This document shows positions 51,957-61,581 of a stretch of DNA of 64,000 bases, in pieces. The notes under the pieces are model-generated. The model saw only the letters and a list, made by a program, of their open reading frames with translations. It was not told the origin of the DNA and ran no database searches. Both the position numbers and the translations under genes were made by a program. The DNA is taken from positions 1 through 64,000 of the forward strand of contig NZ_JACHYC010000011.1 in NCBI RefSeq assembly GCF_014192575.1. Reading direction: 5' to 3'. The number at the start of each line of letters is the position of its first letter. Position 1 is the stretch's first letter. The stretch comes from Variovorax sp. Sphag1AA (GTDB lineage: Bacteria; Pseudomonadota; Gammaproteobacteria; Burkholderiales; Burkholderiaceae_C).

Positions 51957-52295
51957 TCAGGCCTTTGGCCGCAGCAAGCCCCCCTGCGTCACGTCGCGCG
52001 CGAACACCAGGTTCACGTCGGCTTCCGAGACTTCATCCCAGGCGATCTCCCAGATTCGGAAGTCCCGCAGCCCTGCGTCATCAAGGATCAGTACCTCCAC
52101 ATCGGACCCAGCGACTAACGGCTTCGCTTCACGCGCGAAGGAACCTGCGATCGCGCACTTCACGCCAATTCGTTGCAGGCGCTCCAGGAGCTTCCCCACC
52201 TGGCGCCGCAGCAGATCCTGTCGCGCGCTACTTCGAGGTCGCTGCGGCGCAAAGAACTGTCGATGCGGAGCCGCAGGCTCGGTGAGGTTCATCAT
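51957..52295 (-). CDS. MNT-like nucleotidyltransferase-fold protein (112 aa)
   Basis: ATG at 52295 with GGGAG upstream. After a basic N terminus the core reads IAGSFAREAKPLVAGSDVEVLIL, i.e. the GS-x(n)-SD-x-(D/E) strand-loop of minimal nucleotidyltransferases, followed by a helix and the strand VSEADVNLVFARDV. Minimal nucleotidyltransferases usually have D-x-D; here the second position is Glu, so activity is uncertain. In other bacteria MNT proteins pair with HEPN toxins, but no HEPN gene is next to it. An orphan antitoxin-like or solo protein. Confidence 0.6.
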   Translation of the reverse strand: MMNLTEPAAPHRQFFAPQRPRSSARQDLLRRQVGKLLERLQRIGVKCAIAGSFAREAKPLVAGSDVEVLILDDAGLRDFRIWEIAWDEVSEADVNLVFARDVTQGGLLRPKA

Positions 52296-52966
52296 TGGCT
52301 GTCTCCCGGTCAGCGGATGGGAAGGCGATTTTGAGCGAATCCTTTGAGCTCAACAGCACTTGTTGCGTTTGCTTGCCACCATCGGCGTTGGCCGAGCTCG
52401 ATCTTCACGACCTCGGGTGTTTGTCGCATGCGACGCAACTCCTATCGTGGAGAACAAATGGCAATCAGGAATCCCTTCTCGATCATCCCTGCCACACCTT
52501 CGAGGGGCCACATGTAGGCGGATTTCTATAGCGCCGCATTGCGAGGGTTCTGGAGACACAAGGTGATCAATCTTGTGATACTTGCCGCTTCGGGTTCGGC
52601 GCAGCTGAACTTTGTTTGGCAGGTGGACGTTCGACTCGGTCCAGCCCCGAGGCGCTCGTCAGAGCTGCGCGTGGCCCGCGTCCGTCCGATGCGAATCTCT
52701 CGATAGCGTCCCCCCTCGCCTCGGATTTCTCACAAGCCGGCAGCTCCAGTATGGCAGCCCGCCTTTGGTCTCTCAAAGTCCTGCGCCGCGCTGGTCCACC
52801 TCGCTGGTTCTTTCGCATCAGACGCTAGCAGGCCTGCGGGATGCAAAGCAAGACGTCCTTCGGCTCGATCGACACGGGTGACCGTTATACACCTGTGCCG
52901 ATGTCACCTCGAGGAGGCGAGGAGATGAGATCCACGATCGTTGCTTCCCGATTCTTGAAGAACGTT
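52296..52966. other. Intergenic, 671 bp
   Basis: No supported gene. Several short open frames on both strands lack ribosome sites and conserved patterns. It separates the MNT-like gene from the carboxylic-acid cluster. Confidence 0.4.
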
Positions 52967-54199
52967 CTAGATCACACCGCTTTCGCCCAGTTGCTTCAGG
53001 TCGCTTTCCGACATGCCCAGAACATCTCGGTAGATGCGCTCGTTGTCCGAGCCCTTCGGGCGACCCGCAAATCGAACCTGGCCCTTCGCCGCCGAGAAGC
53101 GCGCGAGCACATTCGGCAGCATTGCTTCACCAAGTTCATCATCGTCCACTCGAACGAACGCTTCCCGGCTGAGAAGCTGTCGATCCTCCAGCAGTTGCTC
53201 TGCGTCATAGAGCGGAGCATGCGCGACCTTGTGCTCCTCGAGCCTTTCGATGGCATCTTCGTAGCGCGTGCGTGCGAACCAGCGGGCAAGGACATCCTCG
53301 ATGGCTTCGACATTCGCCAGGCGATCACGATTGGTGAGGAACCTTGCATCCGCCAGCAACTCCGGCATGGCCATCGCAGTTGCAAGGCTCCTGAAGGTGC
53401 TGTCGTTGCCCACCGTGACGGAGATCCATCGCCCATCCTGCGTCTGCCACGCGCCACGCGGCGCCAGATGATTGACACGGTTTCCCTGCCTCTGCATCGA
53501 CTCGCCGGTCACGCTTCGCACCAGCGACTGAATGCCGAGCACAGCGAGCAGGGGCTCTACGAGTGCGAGATCTATCTCCTGGCCCTGCCCCGTGCGTTCC
53601 CGATGGAACAGCGCCGTCACGACGGCGAACGCGCCGGCGATCGCTCCGATGTTGTCGCCGAGCGCCAAGGGCGGCAGTAGTGGCGGTCTGTCCGGATAGC
53701 CGATCAGGTGCGCCATGCCGCTCATGGCCTCGGCGAGCGTCCCGTACCCCGGGCGGCTCGAATACGGACCAGTCTGGCCGAATGCCGTCACGTGAAGCAT
53801 GATGAGCTTCGGGTTCACCTTGAGCAGCGACGGGTAGTCCACGTTCCACCGCTTCAAGGTGCCCGGCCGGAAGTTCTCGACAACCACGTCCGCCTCGGTG
53901 ACGAGCTTCCGGAAGATCTCCTGGCCTTCGCTGTGATGCAGGTCGAGCGTGACGTTATCCTTGTTCCGGTTCACCAGCTTCGACCAGAGCGAGATGTCCT
54001 TGTGGACCGGTTCGAACAGCCTTGCCTGGTCCCCATCGGGGTGCTCGACTTTCAGTACCTGCGCGCCGAAATCCGAAAGGTACGCAGCAGCGGCAGGGCC
54101 CGCGAATACCGTCGAGCAGTCGACGATGCGTATGCCTTCCAGCAGCTTGTTGCCTCCGTCGTTCCTGCTCGATCCGGACCATCCGTTCGTTTGTTGCAT
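52967..54199 (-). CDS. Family III CoA-transferase (CaiB/BaiF)
   Basis: 410 residues: EGIRIVDCSTVFAGPAAAAYLSDFGAQVLKVE at the start, VVVENFRPGTLKRWNVDY and the conserved Asp in LALGDNIG (Asp182, the position of the acyl-linked Asp of formyl-CoA transferase). Moves CoA between a donor acyl-CoA and a carboxylic acid. Co-transcribed with a Bug receptor (12-bp gap), so it likely activates the acid captured by that receptor. With the CitE-like lyase at 63.8 kb it would form an activation-then-cleavage route, as in itaconate/citramalate use; the substrate is inference. Confidence 0.92.
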   Translation of the reverse strand: MQQTNGWSGSSRNDGGNKLLEGIRIVDCSTVFAGPAAAAYLSDFGAQVLKVEHPDGDQARLFEPVHKDISLWSKLVNRNKDNVTLDLHHSEGQEIFRKLVTEADVVVENFRPGTLKRWNVDYPSLLKVNPKLIMLHVTAFGQTGPYSSRPGYGTLAEAMSGMAHLIGYPDRPPLLPPLALGDNIGAIAGAFAVVTALFHRERTGQGQEIDLALVEPLLAVLGIQSLVRSVTGESMQRQGNRVNHLAPRGAWQTQDGRWISVTVGNDSTFRSLATAMAMPELLADARFLTNRDRLANVEAIEDVLARWFARTRYEDAIERLEEHKVAHAPLYDAEQLLEDRQLLSREAFVRVDDDELGEAMLPNVLARFSAAKGQVRFAGRPKGSDNERIYRDVLGMSESDLKQLGESGVI

Positions 54200-54211
54200 T
54201 TCCTGGTCCCC

Positions 54212-55195
54212 CTATTCAGCTCGAATGCCGGCGTCGCGGATGACGGTGCCCCACTGGTCCAACTCTCGCCGGATGCGTTCCTTCAAACTTCCGGCGCTCG
54301 CGGACGCTTCCGGTGTCTCGACGCCAAGAGCCGCTAGCTTGTCGATGAACTCCTTGCTCTGGAGGATCTGGGCGATCGCGTTGCGCAATCGCTCCTGCAC
54401 TTCCGCAGGCACACCCGCAGGCGCGACCACGGCATACCAGGTCACCGCTTCATAGCCGGCCAGTCCCTGCTCAGCCACGGTCGGAACGTTCGGCAACAAC
54501 GGAGAGCGCTTGCCGGAGGTGACGGCGATCGCGTGAAGCTTGCCGCTCTTGATGAATGGAAGCGCCGGAGCGACCGTGGACATCATGAGTTGCGTCTGCC
54601 CTGCCAGTACGTCCGTCAACGCAGGACCGCTCCCCTTGTAGGGGATGTGCGTCATTGGCAACTTGCCCATGCTCTTGAGCAATTCACCTGCGAGATGCGG
54701 ACCCGTTCCGGTACCGCCGCTGCCATAGGAAAGCCGATCCGGATTGGCTTTTCCGTAGGAAATAATCTCGGGAATGGTCTTCGGCGCGAAACCGGAAGCA
54801 GCCACCAGCACATTGGGTGAGACGCCGATCAACGCGACAGGCGCGAAGTCCTTCACCGGGTCGTAGCGGGCAATCGAAGGCGTGAGGCGCGGGCCGATGG
54901 TGAGCTCCGCGGAGGTGCCCATCAGCAGGGTGTAGCCATCCGGGGCAGCCTGTGCAACGTAGTCGGCACCGAGCATGGCGCCCGCGCCCGGCTTGTTCTC
55001 CACCACGAAGGGCTGCTTGAGCATCGTGGTCAGCCGCTCGGCCACCTGCCGGCCGACGATGTCGGTGCCCCCGCCGGGAGCGAACGGAACGATCAGCCTG
55101 ACGGGCCGATCCGGATAGGCAGCCCAGCTCGGGCTCGCGAGACCGAGCATGAGCGCCGCCAGGGCAGCGGAAATCGAAATCGAACGACGGTTCAC
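54212..55195 (-). CDS. Bug-family tripartite tricarboxylate transporter receptor
   Basis: 327 residues from a GTG at 55195 with GGAGACAAG upstream; the longer ORF overlaps the divergent promoter region. Signal peptide 1-25 (SPSWA-AY), YPDRPVRLIVPFAPGGGTDIVGR, VENKPGAGAMLGADYVA and HIPYKGSGPALTDVLAGQ. Periplasmic binding of a carboxylate. No membrane partners present. Divergent from LysR 55458 and upstream of the CoA-transferase gene. Confidence 0.93.
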   Translation of the reverse strand: MNRRSISISAALAALMLGLASPSWAAYPDRPVRLIVPFAPGGGTDIVGRQVAERLTTMLKQPFVVENKPGAGAMLGADYVAQAAPDGYTLLMGTSAELTIGPRLTPSIARYDPVKDFAPVALIGVSPNVLVAASGFAPKTIPEIISYGKANPDRLSYGSGGTGTGPHLAGELLKSMGKLPMTHIPYKGSGPALTDVLAGQTQLMMSTVAPALPFIKSGKLHAIAVTSGKRSPLLPNVPTVAEQGLAGYEAVTWYAVVAPAGVPAEVQERLRNAIAQILQSKEFIDKLAALGVETPEASASAGSLKERIRRELDQWGTVIRDAGIRAE

Positions 55196-55263
55196 CTTGT
55201 CTCCTAGTGCGCAAGCGATGTGCTTGCTGGGAACCAGTCTCTTGCTGCGCGGGCTTGGACGAC

Positions 55264-55281
55264 ATACCCGTCTTCGGGTAT
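55264..55281. promoter_or_regulatory. Inverted repeat ATACCCG-N4-CGGGTAT, LysR operator candidate
   Basis: Perfect 7-bp arms with a TCTT spacer in the gap between the divergent Bug-receptor and LysR genes. ATAC-N10-GTAT fits the LysR T-N11-A type of site. A one-mismatch version with the same 7-4-7 layout lies upstream of the CitE-like gene (63779-63796). Confidence 0.7.
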
Positions 55282-55457
55282 TCGTCAGCGGGTTCGCCGG
55301 GGATCGCCGCCCCGATCGACACCTTTGCCTGCCACGCATCAGCCCTGCTCGCGACTCTAGTGATTCGCGTGGCGAATTCCTATTGCCGATGAGGAAAGAG
55401 ACCCATCTCCAAGAGCTATGACTGCCCGCATGAAGCGCCCGAATAATCGCGATCGCA

Positions 55458-56399
55458 ATGAACAAAGCCACAGCCATCGCCGCCGACGAACGCAATCTGC
55501 CGAGGCGGCTGGACCTGACCACTCTGCAGTTGTTCGTCTCGGTGTGCGAGACGGGGTCCATCCTCCGTGCGGCAGAGCATGAGTTCATTGCCGCGTCGGC
55601 AGTGAGCAAGCGGCTTTCCGATCTTGAATCGCTTCTTCAGACGCCGTTGCTGTACCGGCATGCACGTGGCGTCGAGCCCACGCCTGCGGGCCAGACGATG
55701 CTCCACCACGCACGCACGCTGCTCTTCAATCTCGACAAGATGTGCGGGGAGTTGAGCGAATACACGCTGGGCGTGCGCGGGCATGTGCGGGTTCACGCGA
55801 ACATTTCTGCCATCGTCCAGTTTCTTCCCGAGGACATCGCAGGCTTCCTGCGAGCGCATCCTGGCGTGAAGGTAGCTCTGGAGGAGCACGTCAGCACGAG
55901 CATCATCAATGCGGTGCAGGACGGGCACGCAGACATCGGCATCTGCAACCCCCAGGTGAACATGGGCAGCCTGCAAAGCCGCGCGTATCACGCGGACAGG
56001 CTCGTGCTCGTCGTGCCGAAGAAGCACCCGCTGGCCGTGCTGCCCGCGGTGCGATTCGCAGACACGCTCGAGTACGACCACGTCGGATTGCACAGCAACA
56101 GCGCGCTGTACCTGGCGATGCGCCGCGCAGCAGCCGATGCGGGCATGACCATCAAGCTGCGCATCCAGGTGACCGGCCTCGACGCCATGTGCCGCATGAT
56201 CCACAACGGTCTCGGCGTCGGCGTGATGCCGCATCGCGCCTACGAGCTTCTGCAGTCGACCGGCGACATCGCGGCAGTGCCGCTCAGCGACGAATGGGCG
56301 ACCCGCACCCTCTACCTAGTGGCGCGCGACTTCTCATCGCTGCCAGTCACCGCCCGGCTGCTGGTGGATCATCTCTGCGCGCAATCGCACGCGCTGTAG
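55458..56399 (+). CDS. LysR-family transcriptional regulator
   Basis: 313 residues: HTH LDLTTLQLFVSVCETGSILRAAEHE and SAVSKRLSDLE, then the effector domain with GVRGHVRVHANISAIVQFLP and VQDGHADIGICN. Divergent from Bug/CoA-transferase and convergent with the ThDP enzyme gene. Likely regulator of the acid-catabolism cluster, with its operator repeated near both arms. Confidence 0.92.
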   Translation: MNKATAIAADERNLPRRLDLTTLQLFVSVCETGSILRAAEHEFIAASAVSKRLSDLESLLQTPLLYRHARGVEPTPAGQTMLHHARTLLFNLDKMCGELSEYTLGVRGHVRVHANISAIVQFLPEDIAGFLRAHPGVKVALEEHVSTSIINAVQDGHADIGICNPQVNMGSLQSRAYHADRLVLVVPKKHPLAVLPAVRFADTLEYDHVGLHSNSALYLAMRRAAADAGMTIKLRIQVTGLDAMCRMIHNGLGVGVMPHRAYELLQSTGDIAAVPLSDEWATRTLYLVARDFSSLPVTARLLVDHLCAQSHAL

Positions 56400-56412
56400 G
56401 GGCGCGGGGGAG

Positions 56413-56454
56413 CCCTGCGAAGCTGCGCAGGGTCGCCCCGGACATCGCCGGGGC
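56413..56454. terminator. Two tandem hairpins between convergent genes
   Basis: CCCTGCG-AAGCTG-CGCAGGG (56413-56432) and GCCCCGG-ACATCG-CCGGGGC (56435-56454) are two perfect 7-bp stems in the 63-bp gap between the convergent LysR and ThDP-enzyme genes. They lack a T-run but are symmetric, so they could stop transcription from both sides. Confidence 0.6.
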
Positions 56455-56462
56455 AGGAGGTT

Positions 56463-58037
56463 CTAACGGCTGCGCTTGCCGGAACCGACGCGGGCTTCTA
56501 TGAGCACGGGGCCTTCGGTGGCCAGCGCTTCTTCGAAAGCGGCCGCGAACTCCTCGGCCGTGGCCACGCTCGATGCCTTGACTCCCATCGCCTGGGCCAT
56601 CGAGACCCAATCCAGAGAGGGATCAGCGAGCGAGAACATGGATGCACCCTTCTCGCCGAGCACGCCCAATCCGTGCCGCTTGACCTCGTAATCGAGGATC
56701 GCATAGCGGTCATTGCGGAAGATGACGTTCACCACCTTCGAGCGCTCGCGTGCCTGCGTCCAGAGCGCCTGCACGGTGTACATCGCGCCGCCGTCGCCAT
56801 GGAACACCAGCACCTGCGCATCAGGCGCACCTACGGCCGCGCCGCTGCCCGCGGGAAGGCCCTGCCCGATCGATCCCCCGGTGAGGTTGAGCCAGGCATG
56901 GCGTCTTGCGCCGCGCATCGCCTCGTCGGCGCCGACGGAGGTCACGCCAGACTCGTCGGAGACGATCGCACCTTCGGGCATCAGGCGATTGACCACCGCC
57001 CATATGGCCTTCGGCGTCAGCGGCCCCACGGGTGCTTCAAGCTCCTTTCGCTCTTCAAGCCGCGGAGCGGGGATCTTGGACAGGAGCGCCACCATGCGGC
57101 GCAGCATGGCCAGAGGTGACTGCGTCTCCGCTGTCGCGAGCAGCTGAGCATCCGGCCTCGTCAACACACTGGATCCCTCCACGCTTCCGAAAAACGCCAC
57201 TGGAGCCCGGCTGCCGACGAGCAGAAGCCGATCGACAGACGCGAGCTTGTCCAGCGCGGCTTCGCGGAAGTACGGCAGGCGATCAACGTGAGGAATACCC
57301 TCTCCGCGTTCGTGCCGTCCATTGAAGGTTTCGACAAGGAGCGCACTTCCGGTTGCCTGGGCGAGTGAATCCGCGAGCGAAATGCCCTCGGCGCAGAGCG
57401 CGTCTCCCCCAAGCAGAACTGCCGACCGCTCACCACGGAGGAAGTCGAGTGCCTGCTGCGGCGGAAGGTCCGGCGTGTCGACATTCCGATGCGCCGGTTG
57501 CGCAAGACCCCGGGGCTTGCCGCCGGGCAGCGACCACATCACATCCGCATTGGCAACAATGATGACGGGCCCGCATGGCGCGGTCACGGCGAGTGCCGCC
57601 GCATTGCGGCTGATCGCGGCGAGGTCATCGCCAGGCTGCATATGGAAGACGGCCTTGGCCGCGTAGCCCGCCAGCGCATCAAGATCGCTCTTCAGCGGCG
57701 TGTCGTAGGCCAGATGGTTGCTCGCATGCTCGCCGACCACCACCACCATGGGGCTCCGGGCCTTTCGTGCGTTGTGCAGGTTGGCGAGCCCATTGGCCAG
57801 CCCCGGACCGAGATGAAGCAGGACCGCCGCCGGCCTTCCTGTCGCTCGCGCATAGCCATCGGCGGCGCCGGTCGCCACGCCTTCGAACAGGCAAAGCACC
57901 GCCCGTGCATTCGGGTTGCGGTCGATGGCGGAAACCAGATGGATCTCCGATGTGCCCGGATTCGCAAAGAACGTCGTAACGCCGGATTCGACCAGCGCAT
58001 CGACAACGGATTGGGCGCCAAAGGACGCTGTACTCAT
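56463..58037 (-). CDS. ThDP-dependent decarboxylase / acetolactate-synthase-like enzyme
   Basis: 524 residues from ATG 58037; the longer frame overlaps the aldehyde dehydrogenase. ThDP enzyme of the benzoylformate-decarboxylase-like group: catalytic Glu in CLFEGVATGAADGYAR, middle domain with RSAVLLGGDALCAEG, and the ThDP/Mg motif GDGGAMYTVQALWTQ with N-D-R-Y-A-I-L-D-Y. Decarboxylates a 2-oxo acid to an aldehyde or transfers it. The aldehyde dehydrogenase gene is 23 bp upstream, so the aldehyde product would be oxidised to the acid. Substrate unknown. Confidence 0.85.
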   Translation of the reverse strand: MSTASFGAQSVVDALVESGVTTFFANPGTSEIHLVSAIDRNPNARAVLCLFEGVATGAADGYARATGRPAAVLLHLGPGLANGLANLHNARKARSPMVVVVGEHASNHLAYDTPLKSDLDALAGYAAKAVFHMQPGDDLAAISRNAAALAVTAPCGPVIIVANADVMWSLPGGKPRGLAQPAHRNVDTPDLPPQQALDFLRGERSAVLLGGDALCAEGISLADSLAQATGSALLVETFNGRHERGEGIPHVDRLPYFREAALDKLASVDRLLLVGSRAPVAFFGSVEGSSVLTRPDAQLLATAETQSPLAMLRRMVALLSKIPAPRLEERKELEAPVGPLTPKAIWAVVNRLMPEGAIVSDESGVTSVGADEAMRGARRHAWLNLTGGSIGQGLPAGSGAAVGAPDAQVLVFHGDGGAMYTVQALWTQARERSKVVNVIFRNDRYAILDYEVKRHGLGVLGEKGASMFSLADPSLDWVSMAQAMGVKASSVATAEEFAAAFEEALATEGPVLIEARVGSGKRSR

Positions 58038-58060
58038 GATGTGACCTCGACAAGAAAAAG

Positions 58061-59485
58061 CTATGCGCCCTGCAGCGACTTGTATTCGAGGAAATCCTCG
58101 ATTCCGAACCGGCCTGCCTCGCGCCCGTACCCGGACTCCTTCATGCCACCGAAGGGCGCGCCGGGATTGAAGGCCGCGCCGTTGATGTCGACCTGGCCTG
58201 ATCGCAGTCTTCGGGCGATGCGCTGCGCCGCATCCGCTTCGCCCCACACCGAGGCGGCAAGACCGTATGGCGTTCCGTCTGCGATCGCGACGGCATCGTC
58301 GATGTCCGAATAGGGAATGACAGCCAGCACGGGCCCGAAGATCTCTTGCTGCTCGATGGTCGTGCCCGGCCTCACGTCGCCGAAGATCGTCGGCTGCATG
58401 TAGAAGCCGCCGGACGGCACATTGGTTGGCGAATCGAGTCCGCCGCACAGGAGACGCGCGCCTTCGCGCAGACCTGCTTCGACACAGCCACGCACGCGCT
58501 GCAATTGCGCGCTCGTCTTGAGCGGACCGATCTTCGTGGCCTGAAGCCTGGGATCGCCGACAGCCAATGCGGCCGCGTGCGCAACGGCGATCTGCTCGCA
58601 TTCATGTCGCAGAGCGTGCGGAACGAGCAAGCGCGTCAGGGACGTGCAGGTCTGCCCGGAATTCAGGAAGCAGGAGTTGACCGTGTGCCGGACTGCCCTG
58701 CCCAGATCGGCGGAATCCATGACGATCGCGGCGCTCTTGCCGCCGAGCTCGAGCGTTACCCGTTTCAACGTGCCGGCCGCCTGCGCCGCAACCAGCTTGC
58801 CAATCGCGGTCGATCCGGTGAAGGACACCTTGTCGACCTCCGGATGCGTTGTCAGCCGCACGCCGACTTGCGGATCGGAGGAGACGATCATGTTGAACAC
58901 CCCGTCCGGCAGTCCCGCGCGGTCGATCGCTTCGGCCAGTGCATACGCATTGAGCGGCGCGATCTCGGACGGCTTGAGCACCACGGTGCATCCTGCGGCC
59001 AGTGCGGCCGCGAGCTTGAGCACGATCTGATGCAGCGGGTAGTTCCACGGCGTGATCGCTACCACCACGCCCACCGGCTCGCGCAGCACGAGCGACTCAT
59101 CCACGCGTTCCTCGAAACACATGCGCCTGAGTTGCGCCGCGTGATGACGGAGGTTCGCAATCGGCAGATCCGTCTGGATCTTTCTCGCCAGCCTGATCGG
59201 GGTGCCAACCTCATCGCAGATGAGGGTAGCGGTGGGCTCGGCCTGCTTTTCGAGTTCGTCGGCAATGCGTTCGAGCCATGCAGCGCGCGCATCCGGCTGC
59301 GATGCAGCCCAGGACCGAAGCGCGACGCGCGCCGCGCGGACGGCCACGTCAGCCTCTGCGGCGGTGGCCGACGGCACCGTGCCAAGGACTTCGCCGGTGC
59401 GGGGTGTCCAGACCCGAACACGATCGGGCTCCGCTGCCGGGACCCACTCTCCATCAACGTAGAAGCACTTCTTTTCGATACGCAT
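58061..59485 (-). CDS. NAD(P)-dependent aldehyde dehydrogenase
   Basis: 474 residues: N in TPWNYPLHQ, FTGSTAIGK (NAD fold), the catalytic Glu in LELGGKSAA and Cys in NSGQTCTS, and the C-terminal IFGPVLAVIPYSD and NPGAPFGGMKESGYGRE. Oxidises an aldehyde to the carboxylate. Between the ThDP enzyme (23 bp) and the aconitase-type fusion (96 bp) in one operon, hence it probably oxidises the ThDP product. Substrate not named. Confidence 0.93.
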   Translation of the reverse strand: MRIEKKCFYVDGEWVPAAEPDRVRVWTPRTGEVLGTVPSATAAEADVAVRAARVALRSWAASQPDARAAWLERIADELEKQAEPTATLICDEVGTPIRLARKIQTDLPIANLRHHAAQLRRMCFEERVDESLVLREPVGVVVAITPWNYPLHQIVLKLAAALAAGCTVVLKPSEIAPLNAYALAEAIDRAGLPDGVFNMIVSSDPQVGVRLTTHPEVDKVSFTGSTAIGKLVAAQAAGTLKRVTLELGGKSAAIVMDSADLGRAVRHTVNSCFLNSGQTCTSLTRLLVPHALRHECEQIAVAHAAALAVGDPRLQATKIGPLKTSAQLQRVRGCVEAGLREGARLLCGGLDSPTNVPSGGFYMQPTIFGDVRPGTTIEQQEIFGPVLAVIPYSDIDDAVAIADGTPYGLAASVWGEADAAQRIARRLRSGQVDINGAAFNPGAPFGGMKESGYGREAGRFGIEDFLEYKSLQGA

Positions 59486-59581
59486 GAATCAATTCCTTGT
59501 CCGGAGAATGTGCCCGCACCCTGCGATGCTGACCCTCCCCGAAAGCAGGTAATCGGGCTGCGTTCCGCCATGAAGCAGCGC

Positions 59582-61516
59582 TCAAGTGCCACCAGAGAGC
59601 TGCTCGAAGGAAGTGATGCGTCCCGCCACAGCGCTTGCCGCAACCGTGTAGGGACTCGCCAGCCACACCTTTCCCGGGCCGGAGCGCCCGGGAAAATTGC
59701 GATTGATCGCACTGATGGTGACGTCGTCGGCCGACAGCGACTGCCCCGGACCGCAGTTCGCACAGGCGCCGCAGCCGGGCAGCACGATCTCGGCACCGAT
59801 CTCCTCAAAGGTCCGCATGTATCCGCGCGCCTCGCAGTAGTCCCGCACTGCCGAAGTGCCGAACTGAAGGTAGAGGCGCACGCCTTCGGGCAAACGTCTG
59901 TTCCGCCCTAGTGCCCATTGGAAGACCTCGTGGTAGCGGTCGAAGTCTTCCTGCTTTCCCCCGGTGCAGGAACCACCGTAGGCAATCGAAATCGGAACGC
60001 CGCTGGTCGGCAGCTCGGCGACCGGCAAGCCGTTGCCCGGATCTCCGGGGCTCGCGAGCATCGGCGCCAGTTCGCTGCCGTCGATCAGGATGCGGGTGCG
60101 ATAGCGGGCATCCTGATCGCTCCGCATCCACGGCTCGACGGCGAATTCAATACTGCGGCGCTCGCGGAGGAAGTCGACGGTCTTGTCATCGGGCTCCACG
60201 ATGCCCGTGAAGCCCCCCAGTTCGGCAACCATGTTGGTGAGGGTCGCGCGCTCGTCGATGTTCATGTGCCGCACTGCTGAGCCGCAGAACTCGAAGACCG
60301 CACCGATGGCGCCGCCACTGCGGATCGAGTCCATCCGCAGCAGATGAAGCACGACATCCTTGGCCATCACGCCCGGTCGCAACCGGCCGCTGACCTCGAC
60401 GCGCACCGTCTCCGGTACCTTGCATCGCGCATAGCCCGTGATCCAGCTGTTCGCGATGTCGGTCGCGCCGACGCCGAACGCCAGGCAGCCCAATGCGCCC
60501 GAATGAGGGGTGTGGGAATCCGTTCCTACGACCACCTGGCCCGGCAACGCGTATTGCTCGGCCATCAACGCATGACAGATGCCTTCCGCTCCCGGCTCGC
60601 CGTCGAGTTGCCCGTGCCGCCGCACCGGATAGAGCGAAACGAACTCCTCGTGCCCACGCGTCAAATCGCGGATGCCCGGCAACAAGCCCCCGCGCACGTG
60701 CGGCACGCTTTGCGCAGCCAGGACCAGGTGGTCCTGAAACGCCACGACAGAAGCCGGCTCGTGCAGTTCAGCCGGCTTGCCGAACGCGCGATGCATGAAG
60801 TGCGCGGCCATGCCGGTGAAGTAGTCATGGCTGAAGCGCCAGTCGCAACGCACGAAGAGCCCTTCGCCGGTCTCGACCGACGGAGTAGCCGGATGCGCCT
60901 GCTGCGCGATGATTTTCTCGACGAGCGTGCGCGGCCTGTCGCCCTCGACTCGTAGCGGGTCGCCGGACGACCAGCTCAATCGCTTGCTATATGCCAGGAG
61001 CCCTCCGGCGCGGATGATCTTCTGCGTCAGTGGATCGCGGCCACGCAGGAACTCGTCGATGGGAATCGACTCCCCTGCGGCAATTCTTTCGAGAAGACCA
61101 AAATCGGTGCTCGTCAGCAAGCCGAGGTTGTCGCAGTTCTGCTGGTAGATGCGCTCGAAGCTTTCGGCGATGACCAGCCGTATGCCGGCATAGAGTTCTG
61201 CGAGCGGGCTTGATTCGCGCGACGATCCTTTGCCGTAGCGCTTTCCAGCCACTGTGATGCCGAACCCGCCATTGCGGACCGCGTCCATCGTCACCGGACG
61301 CACGCCGCCTGCCTCCAGCCCTACATAGGGATACCTTCCAAGCCTTTCGTCATGGGTCAGCATGACCGTGACCGGCGTGATCTCGTCGGTCGATACGTCG
61401 TCACGCAAGGGCCCCGCTTCGCGCAACGAAAGGCTCTCGCCTTCGAGTTGGCGCTTCATCAACTCCGGGTCGCCTGAGAGGAACAAGGGGCGGCCCGAGA
61501 TTCGTATTTCTTCCAT
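59582..61516 (-). CDS. Aconitase-superfamily hydro-lyase, swivel-first fusion (644 aa)
   Basis: From ATG 61516 (GGAG upstream). Residues 1-190 are the swivel (LeuD/aconitase domain 4-like) part: DDVSTDEITPVTVM, GKRYGKGSSRESSPLAEL. The remainder is the catalytic LeuC-like part: GTDSHTPHSGALGCLAFGVG, the first Fe-S Cys in AYGGSCTGGKQ and the last two in PGCGACANCGPG. All three Fe-S cysteines are visible. It isomerises or hydrates a hydroxy-acid with a 4Fe-4S cluster. The order is the reverse of LeuC-LeuD and of AcnA. It is divergent from separate leuC/leuD-like genes, so the cluster has two hydro-lyases. Confidence 0.88.
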   Translation of the reverse strand: MEEIRISGRPLFLSGDPELMKRQLEGESLSLREAGPLRDDVSTDEITPVTVMLTHDERLGRYPYVGLEAGGVRPVTMDAVRNGGFGITVAGKRYGKGSSRESSPLAELYAGIRLVIAESFERIYQQNCDNLGLLTSTDFGLLERIAAGESIPIDEFLRGRDPLTQKIIRAGGLLAYSKRLSWSSGDPLRVEGDRPRTLVEKIIAQQAHPATPSVETGEGLFVRCDWRFSHDYFTGMAAHFMHRAFGKPAELHEPASVVAFQDHLVLAAQSVPHVRGGLLPGIRDLTRGHEEFVSLYPVRRHGQLDGEPGAEGICHALMAEQYALPGQVVVGTDSHTPHSGALGCLAFGVGATDIANSWITGYARCKVPETVRVEVSGRLRPGVMAKDVVLHLLRMDSIRSGGAIGAVFEFCGSAVRHMNIDERATLTNMVAELGGFTGIVEPDDKTVDFLRERRSIEFAVEPWMRSDQDARYRTRILIDGSELAPMLASPGDPGNGLPVAELPTSGVPISIAYGGSCTGGKQEDFDRYHEVFQWALGRNRRLPEGVRLYLQFGTSAVRDYCEARGYMRTFEEIGAEIVLPGCGACANCGPGQSLSADDVTISAINRNFPGRSGPGKVWLASPYTVAASAVAGRITSFEQLSGGT

Positions 61517-61581
61517 GATGGGTTCTCCAGAGGCCCGGACACTACGCGGCCCTCGGCACATCGCCATCTCGTTTGGGAACG

